64,000 nucleotides of DNA from Paragorgia papillata (lineage: Eukaryota > Cnidaria > Anthozoa > Scleralcyonacea > Coralliidae): NCBI GenBank assembly GCA_035771165.1, contig JAWNZC010000347.1, forward strand, positions 346,501-410,500. The letters run 5' to 3'. Shown in pieces: positions 1-13,600 of the stretch. The notes below the pieces were generated by a model, which saw only the letters and a program-made list of their open reading frames with translations, had not been told where the DNA came from and ran no database searches. A program made the position numbers and the translations under genes. The first letter of the stretch is position 1; the number at the start of each line of letters is the position of its first letter.

Positions 1-905
1 ATTTGACGGACATGACGTCGAAAGAGGAATTTGTCTATATGAAAACCACTTTACAGATTCCTCTTTTGACGTCACTTCCGTCAACTTTAACGCCAAAAAA
101 CCCCATGAAGATGAAATTTTCGCCTGAGAAGATATATTACAAATCTTCTCCGAATGTTCCAATTAGTATAAATATGGAAAGTCCCTGAGGATGACATAGA
201 CACTTTAAGTGCATGGCTCGTATACATGTAGTGCATGTGATATGCGTTTGCGAGCTTGTTGAAATGTAACAACGTGTAGTCCACATTTTACTTTGAAACA
301 ACTAAAGTGACAACAGTAAAAAACTAACATTTTGTTGCCCTGTTTTTGTCGACTTGTGTTGTGAAAACAATGTTATAATCTGTTTTCTTCAAACTATTAC
401 TGCGCAACTTCGATATTAATTAATCGTTCAAGCCTCATTAACCTCAAGCCCCACCAGTAGTCACCCCAAGGGAAGTCTCGAAAAATGATTAATTAATGTC
501 AAAAAACTCCGTAGTCTTTAATGTAAACAATAATGAACTCTTTGAAAACAAAATGCGGCTAATGATCACTTTTCCAAATGTGGGTGTGCAGATGGATGTG
601 ATATACCACAGCTTTTGAAAAGACCATCTTTTTGAAAAGTTGCTTGTAATGAGAACAGATTTATTGTAATGAGAACAGATTTATTTGTTAACCCTAAAAT
701 CCTACGCATCCTCTCAGTGTTTAGAGTTCGATTTTGCCTAACACTGGATGATTTTAATCATGAATAGCCGAGTTACTCTCATGAAAGTCTTTGGCTCAAA
801 ATATCAGTGTTTTGTTGTCTAAAATCCTGGCATTTTCATTCGGCAAATTCAAGAACACCGACTGCTTTTGACTGACCTGTGAATGAATGGGTCAACTTGA
901 TAACT

Positions 906-1256
906 CGAAACGTTTCTCTCTGACGAAGGGCCTTCGCTCGAAACGTTAGAAACTACGTTCAATAATTTCTGCAGTACTCAAACTTTACCATTATTTCGAT
1001 TTGTATTTCAACACTGCCTACGCGGCACACTCTATTTTTATTTAGTAACTTAGGTTAGATATACTGCCGAAACAGAGAACGTAGGAATCTAACGTTTCGA
1101 GCGAAGGCCCTTCGTCAGAGAGAAGGGCCTTCGCTCGAAACGTTAGATTCCTACGTTCTCTGTTTCGGCAGTATATCTAACCTAAGTTACTATATTTCGA
1201 TTGTTGTTTCAACACTGCCTACGCAGCACGCTACTTTTATTTCACTATTTTTATTT
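906..1256 (+). mobile_element. Hammerhead-motif foldback retroelement, tandem copy
   Basis: A 351-bp insertion bounded by a 12-bp direct repeat (AACTTGATAACT at 894-905 and 1257-1268). It holds a 5'-truncated unit followed head-to-tail by a full inverted-repeat unit; both end in a T-rich tail after CACTGCCTACGC. The first unit has CTGACGA (920-926) and GAAACGTT (940-947), the core of a type I hammerhead ribozyme. An equivalent motif lies on the minus strand at about 1087-1120. Lies in the AXIN 3' region. Confidence 0.75.
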
Positions 1257-1268
1257 AACTTGATAACT

Positions 1269-3464
1269 AACTTACTGGGGTCTGTTAATGTGAATAAACA
1301 ATACAGTGTTTGTAAGATACAAACTCCCAATCTTGCTGTGTTAAATAATCTATTTTAATGATTTTTAGGCGGTAAACACACTAGTCAGTCGAGCTAACGT
1401 ATGAACTAAACGATAAACCCGGTTACTGACTAGGTTACGGTTTTTGTTTGGCTTATAGGTGACAAAATATGTTGAGTTGGTATTCAAAAAATTCCAATTC
1501 ACCAACTTGCCATCTTAGGTCGCCTAATCCAAACACAAAACCCACTTCCAATCTGTAATTCGATGGATTGTTACTATAGTCCTAAGACTATAGTTTTAAG
1601 ATGTATTTGAAGGTAGAATTTGACGGAGTGAAGGGTGAAAGCTCGTATGCAGAGCTGAAACAGATGGCACAGGACAGAGACAGATGGGAACAAGAGTCAC
1701 GAGAAAAGAACCTGCCATTAGGCAGATCACCAGAGAGAGAATTGAGTTTACTGTCTAGTTTGTATGCTAACCCAACCATTTCACACCAAGTTGAGGAATT
1801 GATATTTGGTAATTCACCAAAACAAAATACAATGTGTTGGCTTACTACAGTAAAAAAACTTGGTAACATTAACTAAAAAAGTAATTGTGTTGATTTTTAC
1901 GACTAAAGCCAACACATTAGATTTTTGTTCTAGAAAAACAGGATGTTCCATTAGATGCATGGCTAAACAACAACAATAAGTCTTCCGGACAGACCATTAT
2001 GTTTGAAGCCTTTTATTTTTGACCAAAATAGATGAGATCTAAATGAAGATTTTGGCATCAAAATATCACTCAATTGATCGTTGTAAGAGAATAGTTGTAG
2101 ACTAAACTTACTGCCCAGGCCCTATTGATATTTACCCAAAAATGTATAACATGTATTACATAGCCATCTCTTTTTCAACGCATGTGTGTAGTCTGCATTA
2201 TTTTCATACAACCAGTGTGAAATCAGAAAGCCCCTGCAGGTTCGCCTTTAGAATTCTAATGTCAGTTTGTTTTGGTTAGAAAACACACAAAAATATTTGA
2301 AAATTCCACAGATACCCCCCTCTTTCAGATATACTGCAGGAATTTAATATTTGTGCAATCTAACTCATAGCATACATAGTATACACTATACAGTACAAGC
2401 TTTTGGGGTATGATTTCTACATGTATGTGGTCTTACTTGAGAAAACTGATACACAAAGACTTCTATTCTAAAAAAGCAATCATGTAATTGGGAATTATTT
2501 TCAATTTAGATTTCAAAGGAGATTTTCACTTGTTTCAATCATGTGAATCCTCACAGATATGAAATAGATATTTACAATGGTGGTGAAAGATGTTTTATAT
2601 AAGGAGGGGCTAATTCGTCAACAACATGATAAAGAGTATCCCCCCCCCCCAAAGCAAATTTTAGGCCTTTCTTAGCCCCACCTTAAGAGATATTGGGGGG
2701 GGCTTAGCCTGCTTGCTAGAAATATTGGGGGCCATAGCCTCCCTGTTCTGCTGCCTTTGGATATTTACTAAACAAGTTTACAAAACCTACAAATTGGTTA
2801 TTTATCTTTTAGGCTCACAATAGATAAAAATACATGTCTTTCTCCCTCTTTTTCCACTCCCCTCTTCTCCCTCTTTGCCTCCTCTTCCCCGGCTACCCAC
2901 GCTATTAACTTAGTGAGTTGGCACTTTCTTAATACAAACTCGCCAACTCAAAATGTTTGCTCATCTAACCCAAACAAAAACCCTAACACTAGTAGTCTAG
3001 TCAGTAATTGAGTTTTAATACGGTCTAAAACATTTATATACCAAACTGACCACTATTGGTTTACTGCCTAAAAGACCCATTAAAAATAGCTCATGTCATA
3101 CCACAAATGGGAGAATTTGCATTTCACAGACACCGATGTATTTGTTTTCTAAAAAAACATCATACCCCACTTAGATCTGGCCTTTGTACTACTGAAATAT
3201 TTTGTAGATCTTCAGTCAGCAGAATAACAATTAGTTCGAAAAAGAAAGAACTTGATTTAAGAGCAGGATGTCACCCCTCTTGAAACACAAAGAGGATTTA
3301 GCTTAAGGCGGTAATTTATAAAAATAGCAACATTTATGTTTTTTCAAGAGGTTTAACAACTTTTGGTTTGGTTTGGTTTTTGTATTATGTTCGCACTTCA
3401 ATTGACCTTACTATATGTATGTACAGTCTGCAGGTAAACAAACTCTCAAACAGATTAGCTTAAA
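1269..3464. other. AXIN 3' region, no supported exon
   Basis: Scanned on the minus strand for the missing DIX end (a FFK...GVVFEEV-like exon) without success. One plus-strand open frame (1601-1876) has no recognised family. The rest is AT-rich with homopolymer runs (2641-2720). Confidence 0.4.
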
Positions 3465-3900
3465 GGGCAACTATACTGTATGTTTCCAGGTTATTCTATT
3501 TTTCGTTAAATTCGGCAAAGTTCAATCTAAAACCGAAGAAATAATTTAAACCAGTCACTCGGTTCCACTTTTATGAAGTGTCTAAGTTTGAGTTATTGCT
3601 CCTTTTGCTGAACTCGTGTGAACGACGACTGCGTCGAAATAAAGACTGGTACTAGTACCTTGTGATGTCATACCGGTAACAAACAACAAGGTGATTGGTG
3701 GGTTTTAACGGTATGACGTCAAAGACAATGGAGTACCCATTCTCATAGAAACGCGATCATGCTTCATGAGGACCTAAGAGCGCTTCGCTGTTAAATTATT
3801 TTCTTTACCTCGAAATTCATATTTTTCTTTACTTTTGTTAAGTTAGATGATAACCCTTTCAGAAGAAACTTCAAAAGGTTTAGTTGACCTTTAAAAATGG
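3465..3900 (+). repeat. Dispersed repeat, shared with 46195-46610
   Basis: Segment with CAAGGTGATTGGTGGGTTTT and GTCAAAGACAATGGAGTACC, found again in reverse complement at 46195-46610. No open frame; lies downstream of the last seen AXIN exon. Confidence 0.5.
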
Positions 3901-4492
3901 ATTACAGCGTTTTTTAGAAACTACTGTACTTTTAAACTCATTTCTAAGACCTACAGTACTTAATGAAAATCACAGTCTTTTACTGTTGTGCTTATGTGGA
4001 ATTTTAAGACGTTAGCTCACTGACTTCAGAATGAGATCACAAGACAATTTAACCTTAGTACAATAACCCCAAGGTCAGTTCCTAGTTGAAAGATTTAATT
4101 CAAAATGTCATTCTGAGGTCAACTATACTAACATTTTCCAATTAATTTGAACCGCTTTCAAGGTGCCTAAACTCACTACAGTGTATCATGTTACAAAATC
4201 CAGTAGAGACTTTATGTAGGCTACAAGGTGCCAAACCAAAGGTTGAAAGTTAGGGGTTAAGTACTTTCTCCTTCTTCTGGCCTAGGCAGTCTCGACTGGA
4301 CAAGTAAAGTCCTCTGAAATGTTATCAACGGTAGGCAGAAAATAATTAACCCATTCCTGCCTGAACCTGCCAAAAATGGGCCCTTTATTCTTTTTTCTCC
4401 AACACCAGACAATTTTATTTGTCAAAGGGAAAACCCTCAGACACCCTAGGCAGCAATGAGTTATCGTACATCAAGAAAAAAAAGACAATTAC

Positions 4493-7400
4493 CTGTAATT
4501 TCCCTTCTTGAAATTTATCAGCTCCTTGAACTGTTTGAGTAAGATAACTTTTCCAGGAAGTGACGATTGATAAGGGTAAGTTTCACCAGCAAAATAATAC
4601 TGAATTTTTGTTTTCTTTTGCACAGGACCGAGTCCACTGTCATTGCTGTTTACTGTAGAAGGGACTGACGACAACACCGAAGAAGAACTATACATGGCAG
4701 GAGGAATACAATCACCTGTCATCACTGATGATGAACAGTCCGCTGAATCACTCGAAAACTGAGGGCCAGCCATTTGGGATGATCTGCTGCTCGAATAACC
4801 AGGTCTAAGGTAAGAGAATGTTATGACTTAGGATCAATTTTTGTACTAAAATCAAAAACCTATTTAGCAGACATCTATGGGACCTTGTTTAGGTGTCTGC
4901 TTAAGAGATTTCATGATGGTTAGCACTTCAGATGGGTGTCTGCTTAAGAGAGGTGTTGCCTAATAGAGGTTGGTTGTAACTATCTCATTTCATACAGATT
5001 TGTTTTGTTAGTTCTCTTTCTTTAGATGATAAAACACAGAAGACTCTGAGCTCTAGGCAGAACTTGAGCCACAACCTTCTTGAGTCACTAGAATTCAGAT
5101 GGCAGACTGGTGTATTGTTGTTTTCAGTATAATATCTAAGATTGTGGGTTTAATTTCCATTTACAGTAGAGTTCAGAGTTTTCCGAGTTCCACACACCAA
5201 GATAAACATTTAAATAATTTTACCTCTTACGGTGAGATTTACTCCTCTTTTCATATGAAAGTCTTCTCGATACCTCTTCAATAGTGTTTCTAGAGTCAGG
5301 TTGTGGTAGTGGCAAACGAGGGTCTTGTACAATTGGTCGTAACTGTGTCACTCCTTGCTCCACCATCCCAGGATGGCTCTTGTTGTAAGCAACTGAGTGT
5401 TTAGTTCTAGTGTTCTTAGTATAACCCAACTGCTGAGGGAGTGGGCATGCCTCCTCGCCTTGTTCCATCCATTGAAAGATACGATTCCTTGTCTCAGGTG
5501 GCAAACTATGGTCTTCCTCTATGCTAACCCCACTGTCCGGAGCCGATTCAAGAGTCCCCACACTTTCCCATTGTTTTTTAGTATTTGATAATGCAACACA
5601 TTGTGGTTTTTCTAACATTGTCTCCGGCATACATCCTCCATGCCACGCAGCACTAGCACTGTCTGTAGGTTCTGTATTAGGATAATATCCACTGGGCATT
5701 GGACATGGCTCTACGTAACCAGAATGCAAAGACGATGGGACGACTCCAGAATTCCCTTGCATTGGATAGCAAGGTCTGAGGCCAAGCCACCCCCCAGTCT
5801 GTTGCTGTTGATAGTGATTATCTGCTGCTTCCTCAAGAATAGTTTTCTCTCTCCTGTTTTTCCGAATATGCTAAACATGGAGAAGAAACAGTTAGGAAAA
5901 CAATTAATGTAGAGTTACTGGTGATACAGTACTATGGAGGCTTATTAAATACTTATTTGCAAAATAAGAGTTGCTAACTAGCTAACACCACACAATTTTA
6001 TTCACCTCAACAGGGGGGGGGGAACTCTTGGACGAAAGAGCGTAAAATGAGTGCGAGCATCTCAAAATAGTTTCATGTCTTACAAGTGCTGAGTTAAATC
6101 ACATGATACCAATTAGCTGGCAGTGATCAGATGATACCACAAACAAGACACAACCTAGAATATCGTAGTACTATCAGCGTTATGTATGAAGAGTGCAATA
6201 AACAACAATACAAGAAATTGTAATTCAGGCCCTGCGATCAGGGCCTGCACATTTTTCTTAGGGCAAGGCCTGTAATTGATATGATGCTTATATCTTTCAT
6301 ATCAGCCATACTGAAAAACCTGCTTGGCAGAATTCAAAACGTTCTATTCTATGCCGGGCAGCATTGTATAGCAGTGGGCGGGCCTGCATGGTGACCCCTG
6401 GTCAGATGAGCACTGCAAGTGAGGTCGGTAAAAAAACCAAAGGCAAATACCTTTCCATCAAATAAATTTGATAAGGAATTTTTTATATAGCTTCTTGTTC
6501 ATTCTCCATTGTTTAAATGCCACATTTTCCAATTTGTCTTGCATGTTTGCAATTTACCTTATCTCATACACTTCCTTATCACTTCCTGTTTACATCTGTT
6601 TGGCATTTATTTGCGATGGTTTTTGATATAAAAAAACTTCTAAGAAAAGCAGCATCAATGTTCTGGGACATTTCATATAATAATTGTCCAGTCTTTTGCA
6701 ATAAATCTAATTCTCATTTACTCATTTTTTGAATAGACTCAGTCATTGCCAAGCCAAAACTTACTAGACCAAAGCTCACTGACTAGGAGGGTAATATTGA
6801 AAGATATTGACTGCTTGACTAAGCAGTGCAACAATATTTTGTCTGTGACCTAAAAATGAGTTCAGCCATATAAAAGAATCAATTCGGAAGTTCAAACTTA
6901 CAGTACAAACAACATACATGTATAAATAGATATGACTAAATGGTGGTATACATGATGAGGTTGTGTGATAGATATAATATATACTTTATCAGTTATTATT
7001 TATATATAACATACTTCATGATGTACTCCAGCCAAATTAACAGCAGCTCGTTCCTCCTGATCTCTCTCAAGCAACACTTTTTCTAATTTCTCAATTAAAA
7101 TTTTAGCAAACTCCTCAGGAGGCAATTGATTTCTAGCTTTGGGAAGATTTTTGGTTCTCTGAAAAAAAGAAGAAGAATAAACCTTACAAGATATCCTTCC
7201 CTAATATACATCATTAATAAGGGACACTTGTGATATTTGTTATTACATGTACAATCATGGAGAGCAGAGAAGACATTGACTTGTTCTGTGAGTGGGTTTT
7301 ATAATGTATTCTAAATATCAACGAGTTTTGCACATTGTTCAGCTACCAGTATTCCAGGTACAAATATTTCTTGTTTTTTTTAACCAGATTTTTTTTTCAG

Positions 7401-10400
7401 ACTTAGAAAGATATAATTCAAATATCACAAATTTAAATGTGTTGCACAGCACCCCTAAACATTAGTAGCGAGGTTAAGTACACCTTCCGATGCGAGTACC
7501 AATACTGAATTCAGGTCTGATCATGCGCAGTAGATAATTTAACGACGGCGTATGGGATTTTGGTAGTCAACACTTCCAAAATAGAACAAATTTCGGAAGT
7601 CAGCTTGATGGGATGACGTAGACTGAATATGGGATCTGCTCACTCTTATTTTCTTAGCTTTAGGGCAAGAAGCTCTTCCTCGTCTATAATGTCATCATCA
7701 TATGCTTGCAGAAGTAAGACATCTTCGAGGTTTATATTACTTGCCATGTTTCACAGTTTCGGTATTCACATTCGAATTAGCAAGCTTATCGGATTTTGAA
7801 TACAACAATGAATCGGTAGCGTAGTATATTGGTATTGGTATTCGCATTGGAAGTTGGGTTTAACCTCCTCAATATTACAGTTAATTTCATTTTAGCATGT
7901 TTCGTGAAGTTCATTGGAAAGTTGCGAAGTTCATATGTTGCCAGTTGCAAATAAACTTCTCAATGAACTTTGCAAAACACCACGATAAAGTAATATGAAA
8001 TAAATTGTAAAAAAAAAGTGGTACCAGTACCAAGGATTTAAGCCAAGTAAAGTTTGACAAACAGCTTTGGCTCAAGGTATCAGTATTTCATTTTTAGAAA
8101 TTTTTAAAATAGACATATTAGCAATGTGCAATTTGGTTTCTAAAGGTATTACAAAAACACAATGCTTCTATGGATTGAGCTAATGATACAATAAGGCAGA
8201 TGACTTACAGGAACAAATCCCGGTACATTTTGAAGCCCTTGTCCATTCCTCTTCCTTTCTGAAGACCTGGTAGTCGCATCACTAAAGCTGATAAACAATT
8301 AATAATAATAATTAGTTCCAAAACAGTGCAATGGTATTACTTGGATCACCTAAGGTTGGTAATCTTATGGGATTAATAAAATCAAGTAGATTGCTCCACT
8401 AATAATTCATCTGTTCACAGGGTGCAGTACCACTAACTTTTTTCCTCCCACTGGCTTTTATGACATAAGGGAGTAATTGATGAATTTACTTCATCTCCTA
8501 TGGCAGGAACTCAGGGCCAAAGGTCATGTACAAGTTGTCAGGATGAATGGAAAACGAACATGGGAATCATTCCATAAGGCTTTGCCTAAGCCATGGATTA
8601 TTGGCAAGCGTATTTAATTTCAACTTGCCAGACATAGAGCTTTTTTCAAGTTATTAGTTAAACTAACAACTGTTAGTCCATGGCAAAACAGTGAGTCTGT
8701 ACAGCATGTACTTCTCACAAAATCAATTAATATTGACATAACAGTGAACAAAAAACAATATTCATTTGATAGAACATTGTACCAAAATTACAAAGAGGAG
8801 ATTCTACCACTGCAGAAGTCCACCCCACATTTATTATAATATAGAATCACCAATTGACTTTTCATTTAATAGATGAAAAACAAATTTAATATCACAAAGA
8901 CGGGGTTTTTTTTTGTTTCTAATATTGAAAGACAAAACGTCCCTAACTAAATGATTGATACTAAAATATTTATTTGCGCCAAAGCACGGTTTAAATGAAG
9001 AAGAAGAAAAAAAGGGGATTGTCTAAATCGATATATGGGGTATACCTGACAAATTATACCGCCACAATATGCATTATAATGAGTGTTTGCGCGCAATTTG
9101 ATCTAAAAAACTACCGTGGAGAATAACCCTGTGCACTCGCAGCGAGCTGGCTAATCCAAAAGGTAGCAATGTGCTATGGTGTTGAGTTTCGACGTTAGAC
9201 AAACATCACCTCGTGGGCAGCGCTACACAACCTTTGGCGCAGGGTTAAGGCGATTGAGCAGATTATAATTTATTGCCGCTTCATCATAACAGCGTCCCCC
9301 TCGAGAAGACAATTTGGCATTCGGCGAAGGGGCAAAGGGAAATTATTTATTTAAAACATAACTTACTCCGTGACCGTCGACTTGGAGTCATCTGTGAGCG
9401 CATCGCTCGACAGGCTCTGCACATCCGAATCGTTCACAGAAACGACAGGAGGAGCCGGTTGACCAAACATACTTGCGATGACCCCTTTGCTCAGTTTTTG
9501 AAGCAAAAAACTAGAAGGAAGAGATAAAGTGAGAAAAAACAACGACAACATTATGAGTGCTTGTGTTGTGATGTAAATCAGTTAATCTTGAACCGCGAAT
9601 CAACTCACAGCCGGCCTAATTGAAACAGACAGTAGAAAATATTTGCCTCTGTGCCGAGTATACAAGTCGGCCCGAAGTACCATTTAAACAAGACAAATAT
9701 TGAAAGAGGCGCACAAGATTGATATAATGAAAGCCGTGTCAGATTTTTTCGGCCAACGTTTGAGACCCTGATTGCCATTTAATATAAAGACGCCGAACGT
9801 TGGCAAACCACAATGAAACATGGACGCTATTTACTGTAGGCTAAAATAGAAACCAACCTTTGATTGCCTTTGGTGCGAACGGCGACTGGAAGCACTCGAG
9901 ACAGTGTCAGGACTAAAAAGACGACGCGACAACAGTATTGCAACGCAAGTGGCGCTCGAGTTCAGTGTTTTGATATTCCATCGACAAGATTAAAAGGCTC
10001 ATTGCGTATCGGGGGTGTTTTCGCAGTGTGTCAATTCGTTCAAACTTCAAAGAGGTTCAGTCGAGGCAAAGATTCCGGTTTGCGCCTTGTCCCACGCTCG
10101 AGATATTTCAAGTAACTCAAATGTACCGCAAATACTGTAAGTGGCGGCGAGTGCGTCAGAATGCGGACTTTACCATTTTTAATAGCCAGACGTAGAAAGC
10201 ATAAAATAAATCTGCAGAAAAGCTTGTGAGAAAAACATGTGTATCTCATTTACAAGTATTGTCAATACCCTTCAAAATAGATCTCTCAAGGAGGTCTCAG
10301 CAGTAAGCAGAATTTTATAGAAGAAAGCCGCGCGAATGCCAAAATGTTCGATAATTTGCTTGCGTTCCATCGAATCCCACGGAACTCGGCGAAGGAATTC

Positions 10401-12329
10401 GTGTTGTTGTTTTTATTGGGTTTTTTTTTAAGCAATTGGCCTCTTTTATCAGCAGCGGGTATCAAATTTGCCGATTCTTTTCCGCAAACGACTCTGTTGG
10501 CCGCTTGAAGGGAAAACAAGCGGGACGGTGAAACAAAAATCTCGACTGGAGACGGAATATCAGAGATACCGACGAAGCGGTAATTCTCGAGTAGAACCCT
10601 TGACCACAACGAAACGGCACCTCTCTGCTATGCAAATTGACCATCATTTAATGAGGGATTCGGCGGAAAAGCGTAACCTATCTTCCTGTTGAGACAGTCG
10701 TGATAAAAAACATTTCCACTCGTTGGAGAACTGCTTTGAAACATCGAAGCCGCGTTCGACAACCAGATTAGCTCTTTTGGCCATGTTTATCAAATTATCA
10801 ATTTGCACCGTAGGACAGGCCCAGCGCTATGAGCGAAAACCGATATTCGTATTTCGAGTGAGGTTAAAGAGCTTATGAGAGACGGTATGAATATATAGTG
10901 TTTGTTCGTCCTAAGTACGGATTACAAACAACTTTATGTCATCTAAAAAGAAAGCGGAAAAAGCAAAATAAAGGGCCGCTAGAACGCTTTTCGGACGAGA
11001 GCGAACCTGCATGTATGTTTCTCAAAGTGAAATCGACAAACTCCGACAGGGAGTATGTTAATTGCAGCATAGCAAGTTTGTTTTAGTTCTGAAGTTGACA
11101 AAACATTCACACTATGTTACTCTCAAAAGATAAACTGCTCTTTCGAATTCCCCCGTATTATTAATAGTGCAAAATACAACAGCCGACATTGAGTTCAATA
11201 ATCTCGACATAGAAGCGGAAGGCACCTTTAACCCAACAGACAAATAGATTTCAATTAATTGCAGAGTGGTCAGGGAAGCCGACACGAAATGAACCAGAGA
11301 CTATTCACTAGCTTGTCCGTTCATTTCACCGTGATTTCGCCGACTTCGTCTCGCTGATAGTACACCGATTTGGCTCTTATTGGTCTCACGTCCGATGGCT
11401 TTTACATGTAAACGACAACAATAAATACGACGGCGAGGGAACAAGGGTACTAGAAAGCAATAGCCAATACCTTTGATAGAGCCGCGTAAATATAACAACA
11501 CAATTTCAAAAACTCACCCCTCTTTTTCGCCGTCGACTTGTCTGTTGTGTGACCTTGCAGCAGTATCATAACTCGTCCATTGACGATGATTTGGCTCCGC
11601 TTCGAAAGCTAACACCTTCTCTTCGGGTAGCGGCGGTAAAGCAGTGCCAACAAAGCGATTATTTCGAGTGGAAACCCGATCTTTGTTCACATTTTTGCCC
11701 GACTCCCCAGCCCAGAGTTTGTAAAGGTCTGAACGAGTAAACTTGGCGTAGTGAAAGTCATTCATATACGAGAGTATCGCCTCCTGAGCGCCGTCAAACG
11801 TCGACTCGCTTGGCGGCTGTCCACTGTTCAACTTGTGCTTCACTTTCGCCCGAATCGAATCCTGAAGAATACCACCACATAAGTTCTTCGTGTGCATGAA
11901 ATTATTAAATGTTGTGTTCGCCTTCGAGGTTGCAAGATTTGACCTGGCGTTCGCTAATCGCCTGAATTCCTCGCATGATCGCCAGAAATCAAGTAGGGAT
12001 TCGTGTTTCTGAAGTCGTAAATACTCGTGGAACATTTCGTAGCCAGAACGATCGGAAAGTATTCCTTGAAGTGACGAGCATCCCTCGCAGTAACTCGGCT
12101 TTGTCGCACTTCCCTCGGGTTCGAATCCTAAAGGAGCCATCATCTCTTCTTCCGTTCCACATTTTGAATTCTTCACTGGCTCGTAAATCTCCTTACTCGA
12201 CGGTCGTCGGGGCACAGCACTGTACTTCATTTGCTTGTCTGACGAACGAGACAGATTTGGGTCAGAATCTTGGCCTGGTGGTGCCGGTCGAACGCCAGAA
12301 CTAGAAGCGTGTTTCTCTCTGTTTTCCAT
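4493..12329 (-). CDS. AXIN: Axin, Wnt/beta-catenin destruction-complex scaffold (3' end missing)
   Basis: Six coding exons on the minus strand: 12329-11518, 9510-9367, 8287-8209, 7158-7015, 5870-5224, 4804-4493. All junctions are GT-AG and phases match, giving about 712 residues. Axin scaffolds APC, GSK3 and CK1 in the cytoplasm to promote beta-catenin turnover. Order of parts: a tankyrase-type motif RPAPPG at residues 14-19; LGFEPEGSA leading into an RGS domain (about 85-206, LLDFW core); NDSDVQSLSSD at the position of the matching vertebrate Axin segment; a GSK3-binding helix (FAKILIEKLEKV); a conserved block with RNRIFQWMEQGEE and IVQDPRLPLPQP; then the first half of a C-terminal DIX domain (IQYYFAGE...LKQFKELINFKKGNYR). 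The remaining DIX exon was not found in 1-4492 and probably lies outside the window. The start at 12329 is preferred; an in-frame ATG at 12368 would add 13 residues. No beta-catenin-binding helix was recognised. Confidence 0.93.
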
Positions 12330-13600
12330 AGTGTGTTGTTCGGGAAAATATATCAATCTAAAATTCACATGTACACGAGAACCGAATAGCGGTCGGAACG
12401 TCGCTCACAGATGCCAACGGTGGTCGACACACAACTCGAAAACGATGAGAACGATCTGTTAGTCAAGCCACGCACTCCCTACAGTTAACTCCTCTCGAAC
12501 AGTTTCGCTGATGACTAGCGACAAGATCGGCTCTTTTCTTTAACAAGATCAAACGGGACGCCGCATTCTGCCTCAAAGCAAATATTTTATAAATACAAGA
12601 TCGAAGTCCTTCAAGATAAATGTGACGAGAGCATATTATAAGCACAATGAGCTGATTGGAAACGACTTGGTCGTCCTCGACCTCGAATCTCACAACAAGA
12701 ATCGCCTGTGACACGGACTGCTCCTACTAAGATGAAAACCAAACCGAACTGCATTGACATCGGAGGTTAGCGAACTGGTGGGCGTTTGGTTGGAATTGTT
12801 GAAACCCTGCGAGTTGCCTTTGGCGGTCCAACTTCAAACGGGCCGCTTCTTAAGGAGGCGGTGTTAGGTCGATCAATCCCTTGGGATAAGACGTCAAAGC
12901 GCTTTTTGACACCGCACCAATGAGGAGCAGCGAAGGAGTTGTTAGGGCTGTTGCACGTGCTTGTTGCTTCTCTCACACATGCTGGCGATTCGCGTAATTA
13001 AGGGCAGCTGTGGTAGTGGTTTGGTTTGTCGGCTGCGCGTCGAGAAAGCCCAACTCGATTGGAGGACGCCAATTCGCGATAATTATTCGCCTACTAACTG
13101 CGGCTTTTTTCAAAGATTCGTGGTGAACATCAGACAAAAAGAGTGAAAAAGATGGCTCGGCGAATTATTAAAGTCGTAAAAACGACAAGAGAAACCGCAA
13201 AAGCAGACGCTAAATGTCTGTCGCTTGTTTTGGCCCGACTTGTCCGCGGCGACGGTCTGAAGAACCAATCAGGATCTATGTTGGCCCCTATAAACGCCTG
13301 ATATTGGCCGAAATACATCGATCCGCCAGTCATCAAAACAACAGTACGTCACTAGCGGCACGCGCGCTGACTTTGCCTAGTTCGAACGTTTGGGGGTGTC
13401 TGTTTGTCGCCATTGATATTTTTTTTGCCTTCGTGAGTTATTGATCGTGACGTTTGTAGTAAAGCGATTAAGCAGACACCCCATTTTGGAAAATAGTTCG
13501 GCTCGTTAATCGTTCTGATGGATTTAATACTTTTCATAACAAGGCCCTCCTTCTCAACACTTCCTGGCCCATTGGTGTGTGGCGGCTCTTTTTTCGTCTT
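12330..13600. promoter_or_regulatory. Putative AXIN upstream region
   Basis: This stretch upstream of the AXIN start is richer in CpG dinucleotides than most of the window and has a CCAAT motif near 13265. No coding feature is supported. The transcription start was not located; any 5' untranslated exon could be here or further upstream. Confidence 0.3.

Noticed and set aside
230..300. Minus-strand CFKVKCGLHVV frame considered as the missing DIX exon
   Set aside because: It fits the splice phase but not the DIX consensus, and it hits a stop early.
1601..1876. Plus-strand 91-codon open frame with an acidic/basic segment (AQDRDRWEQESREK)
   Set aside because: Faintly like the tail of a retrotransposon reverse transcriptase, but too short and no catalytic motif nearby; also open on the other strand.
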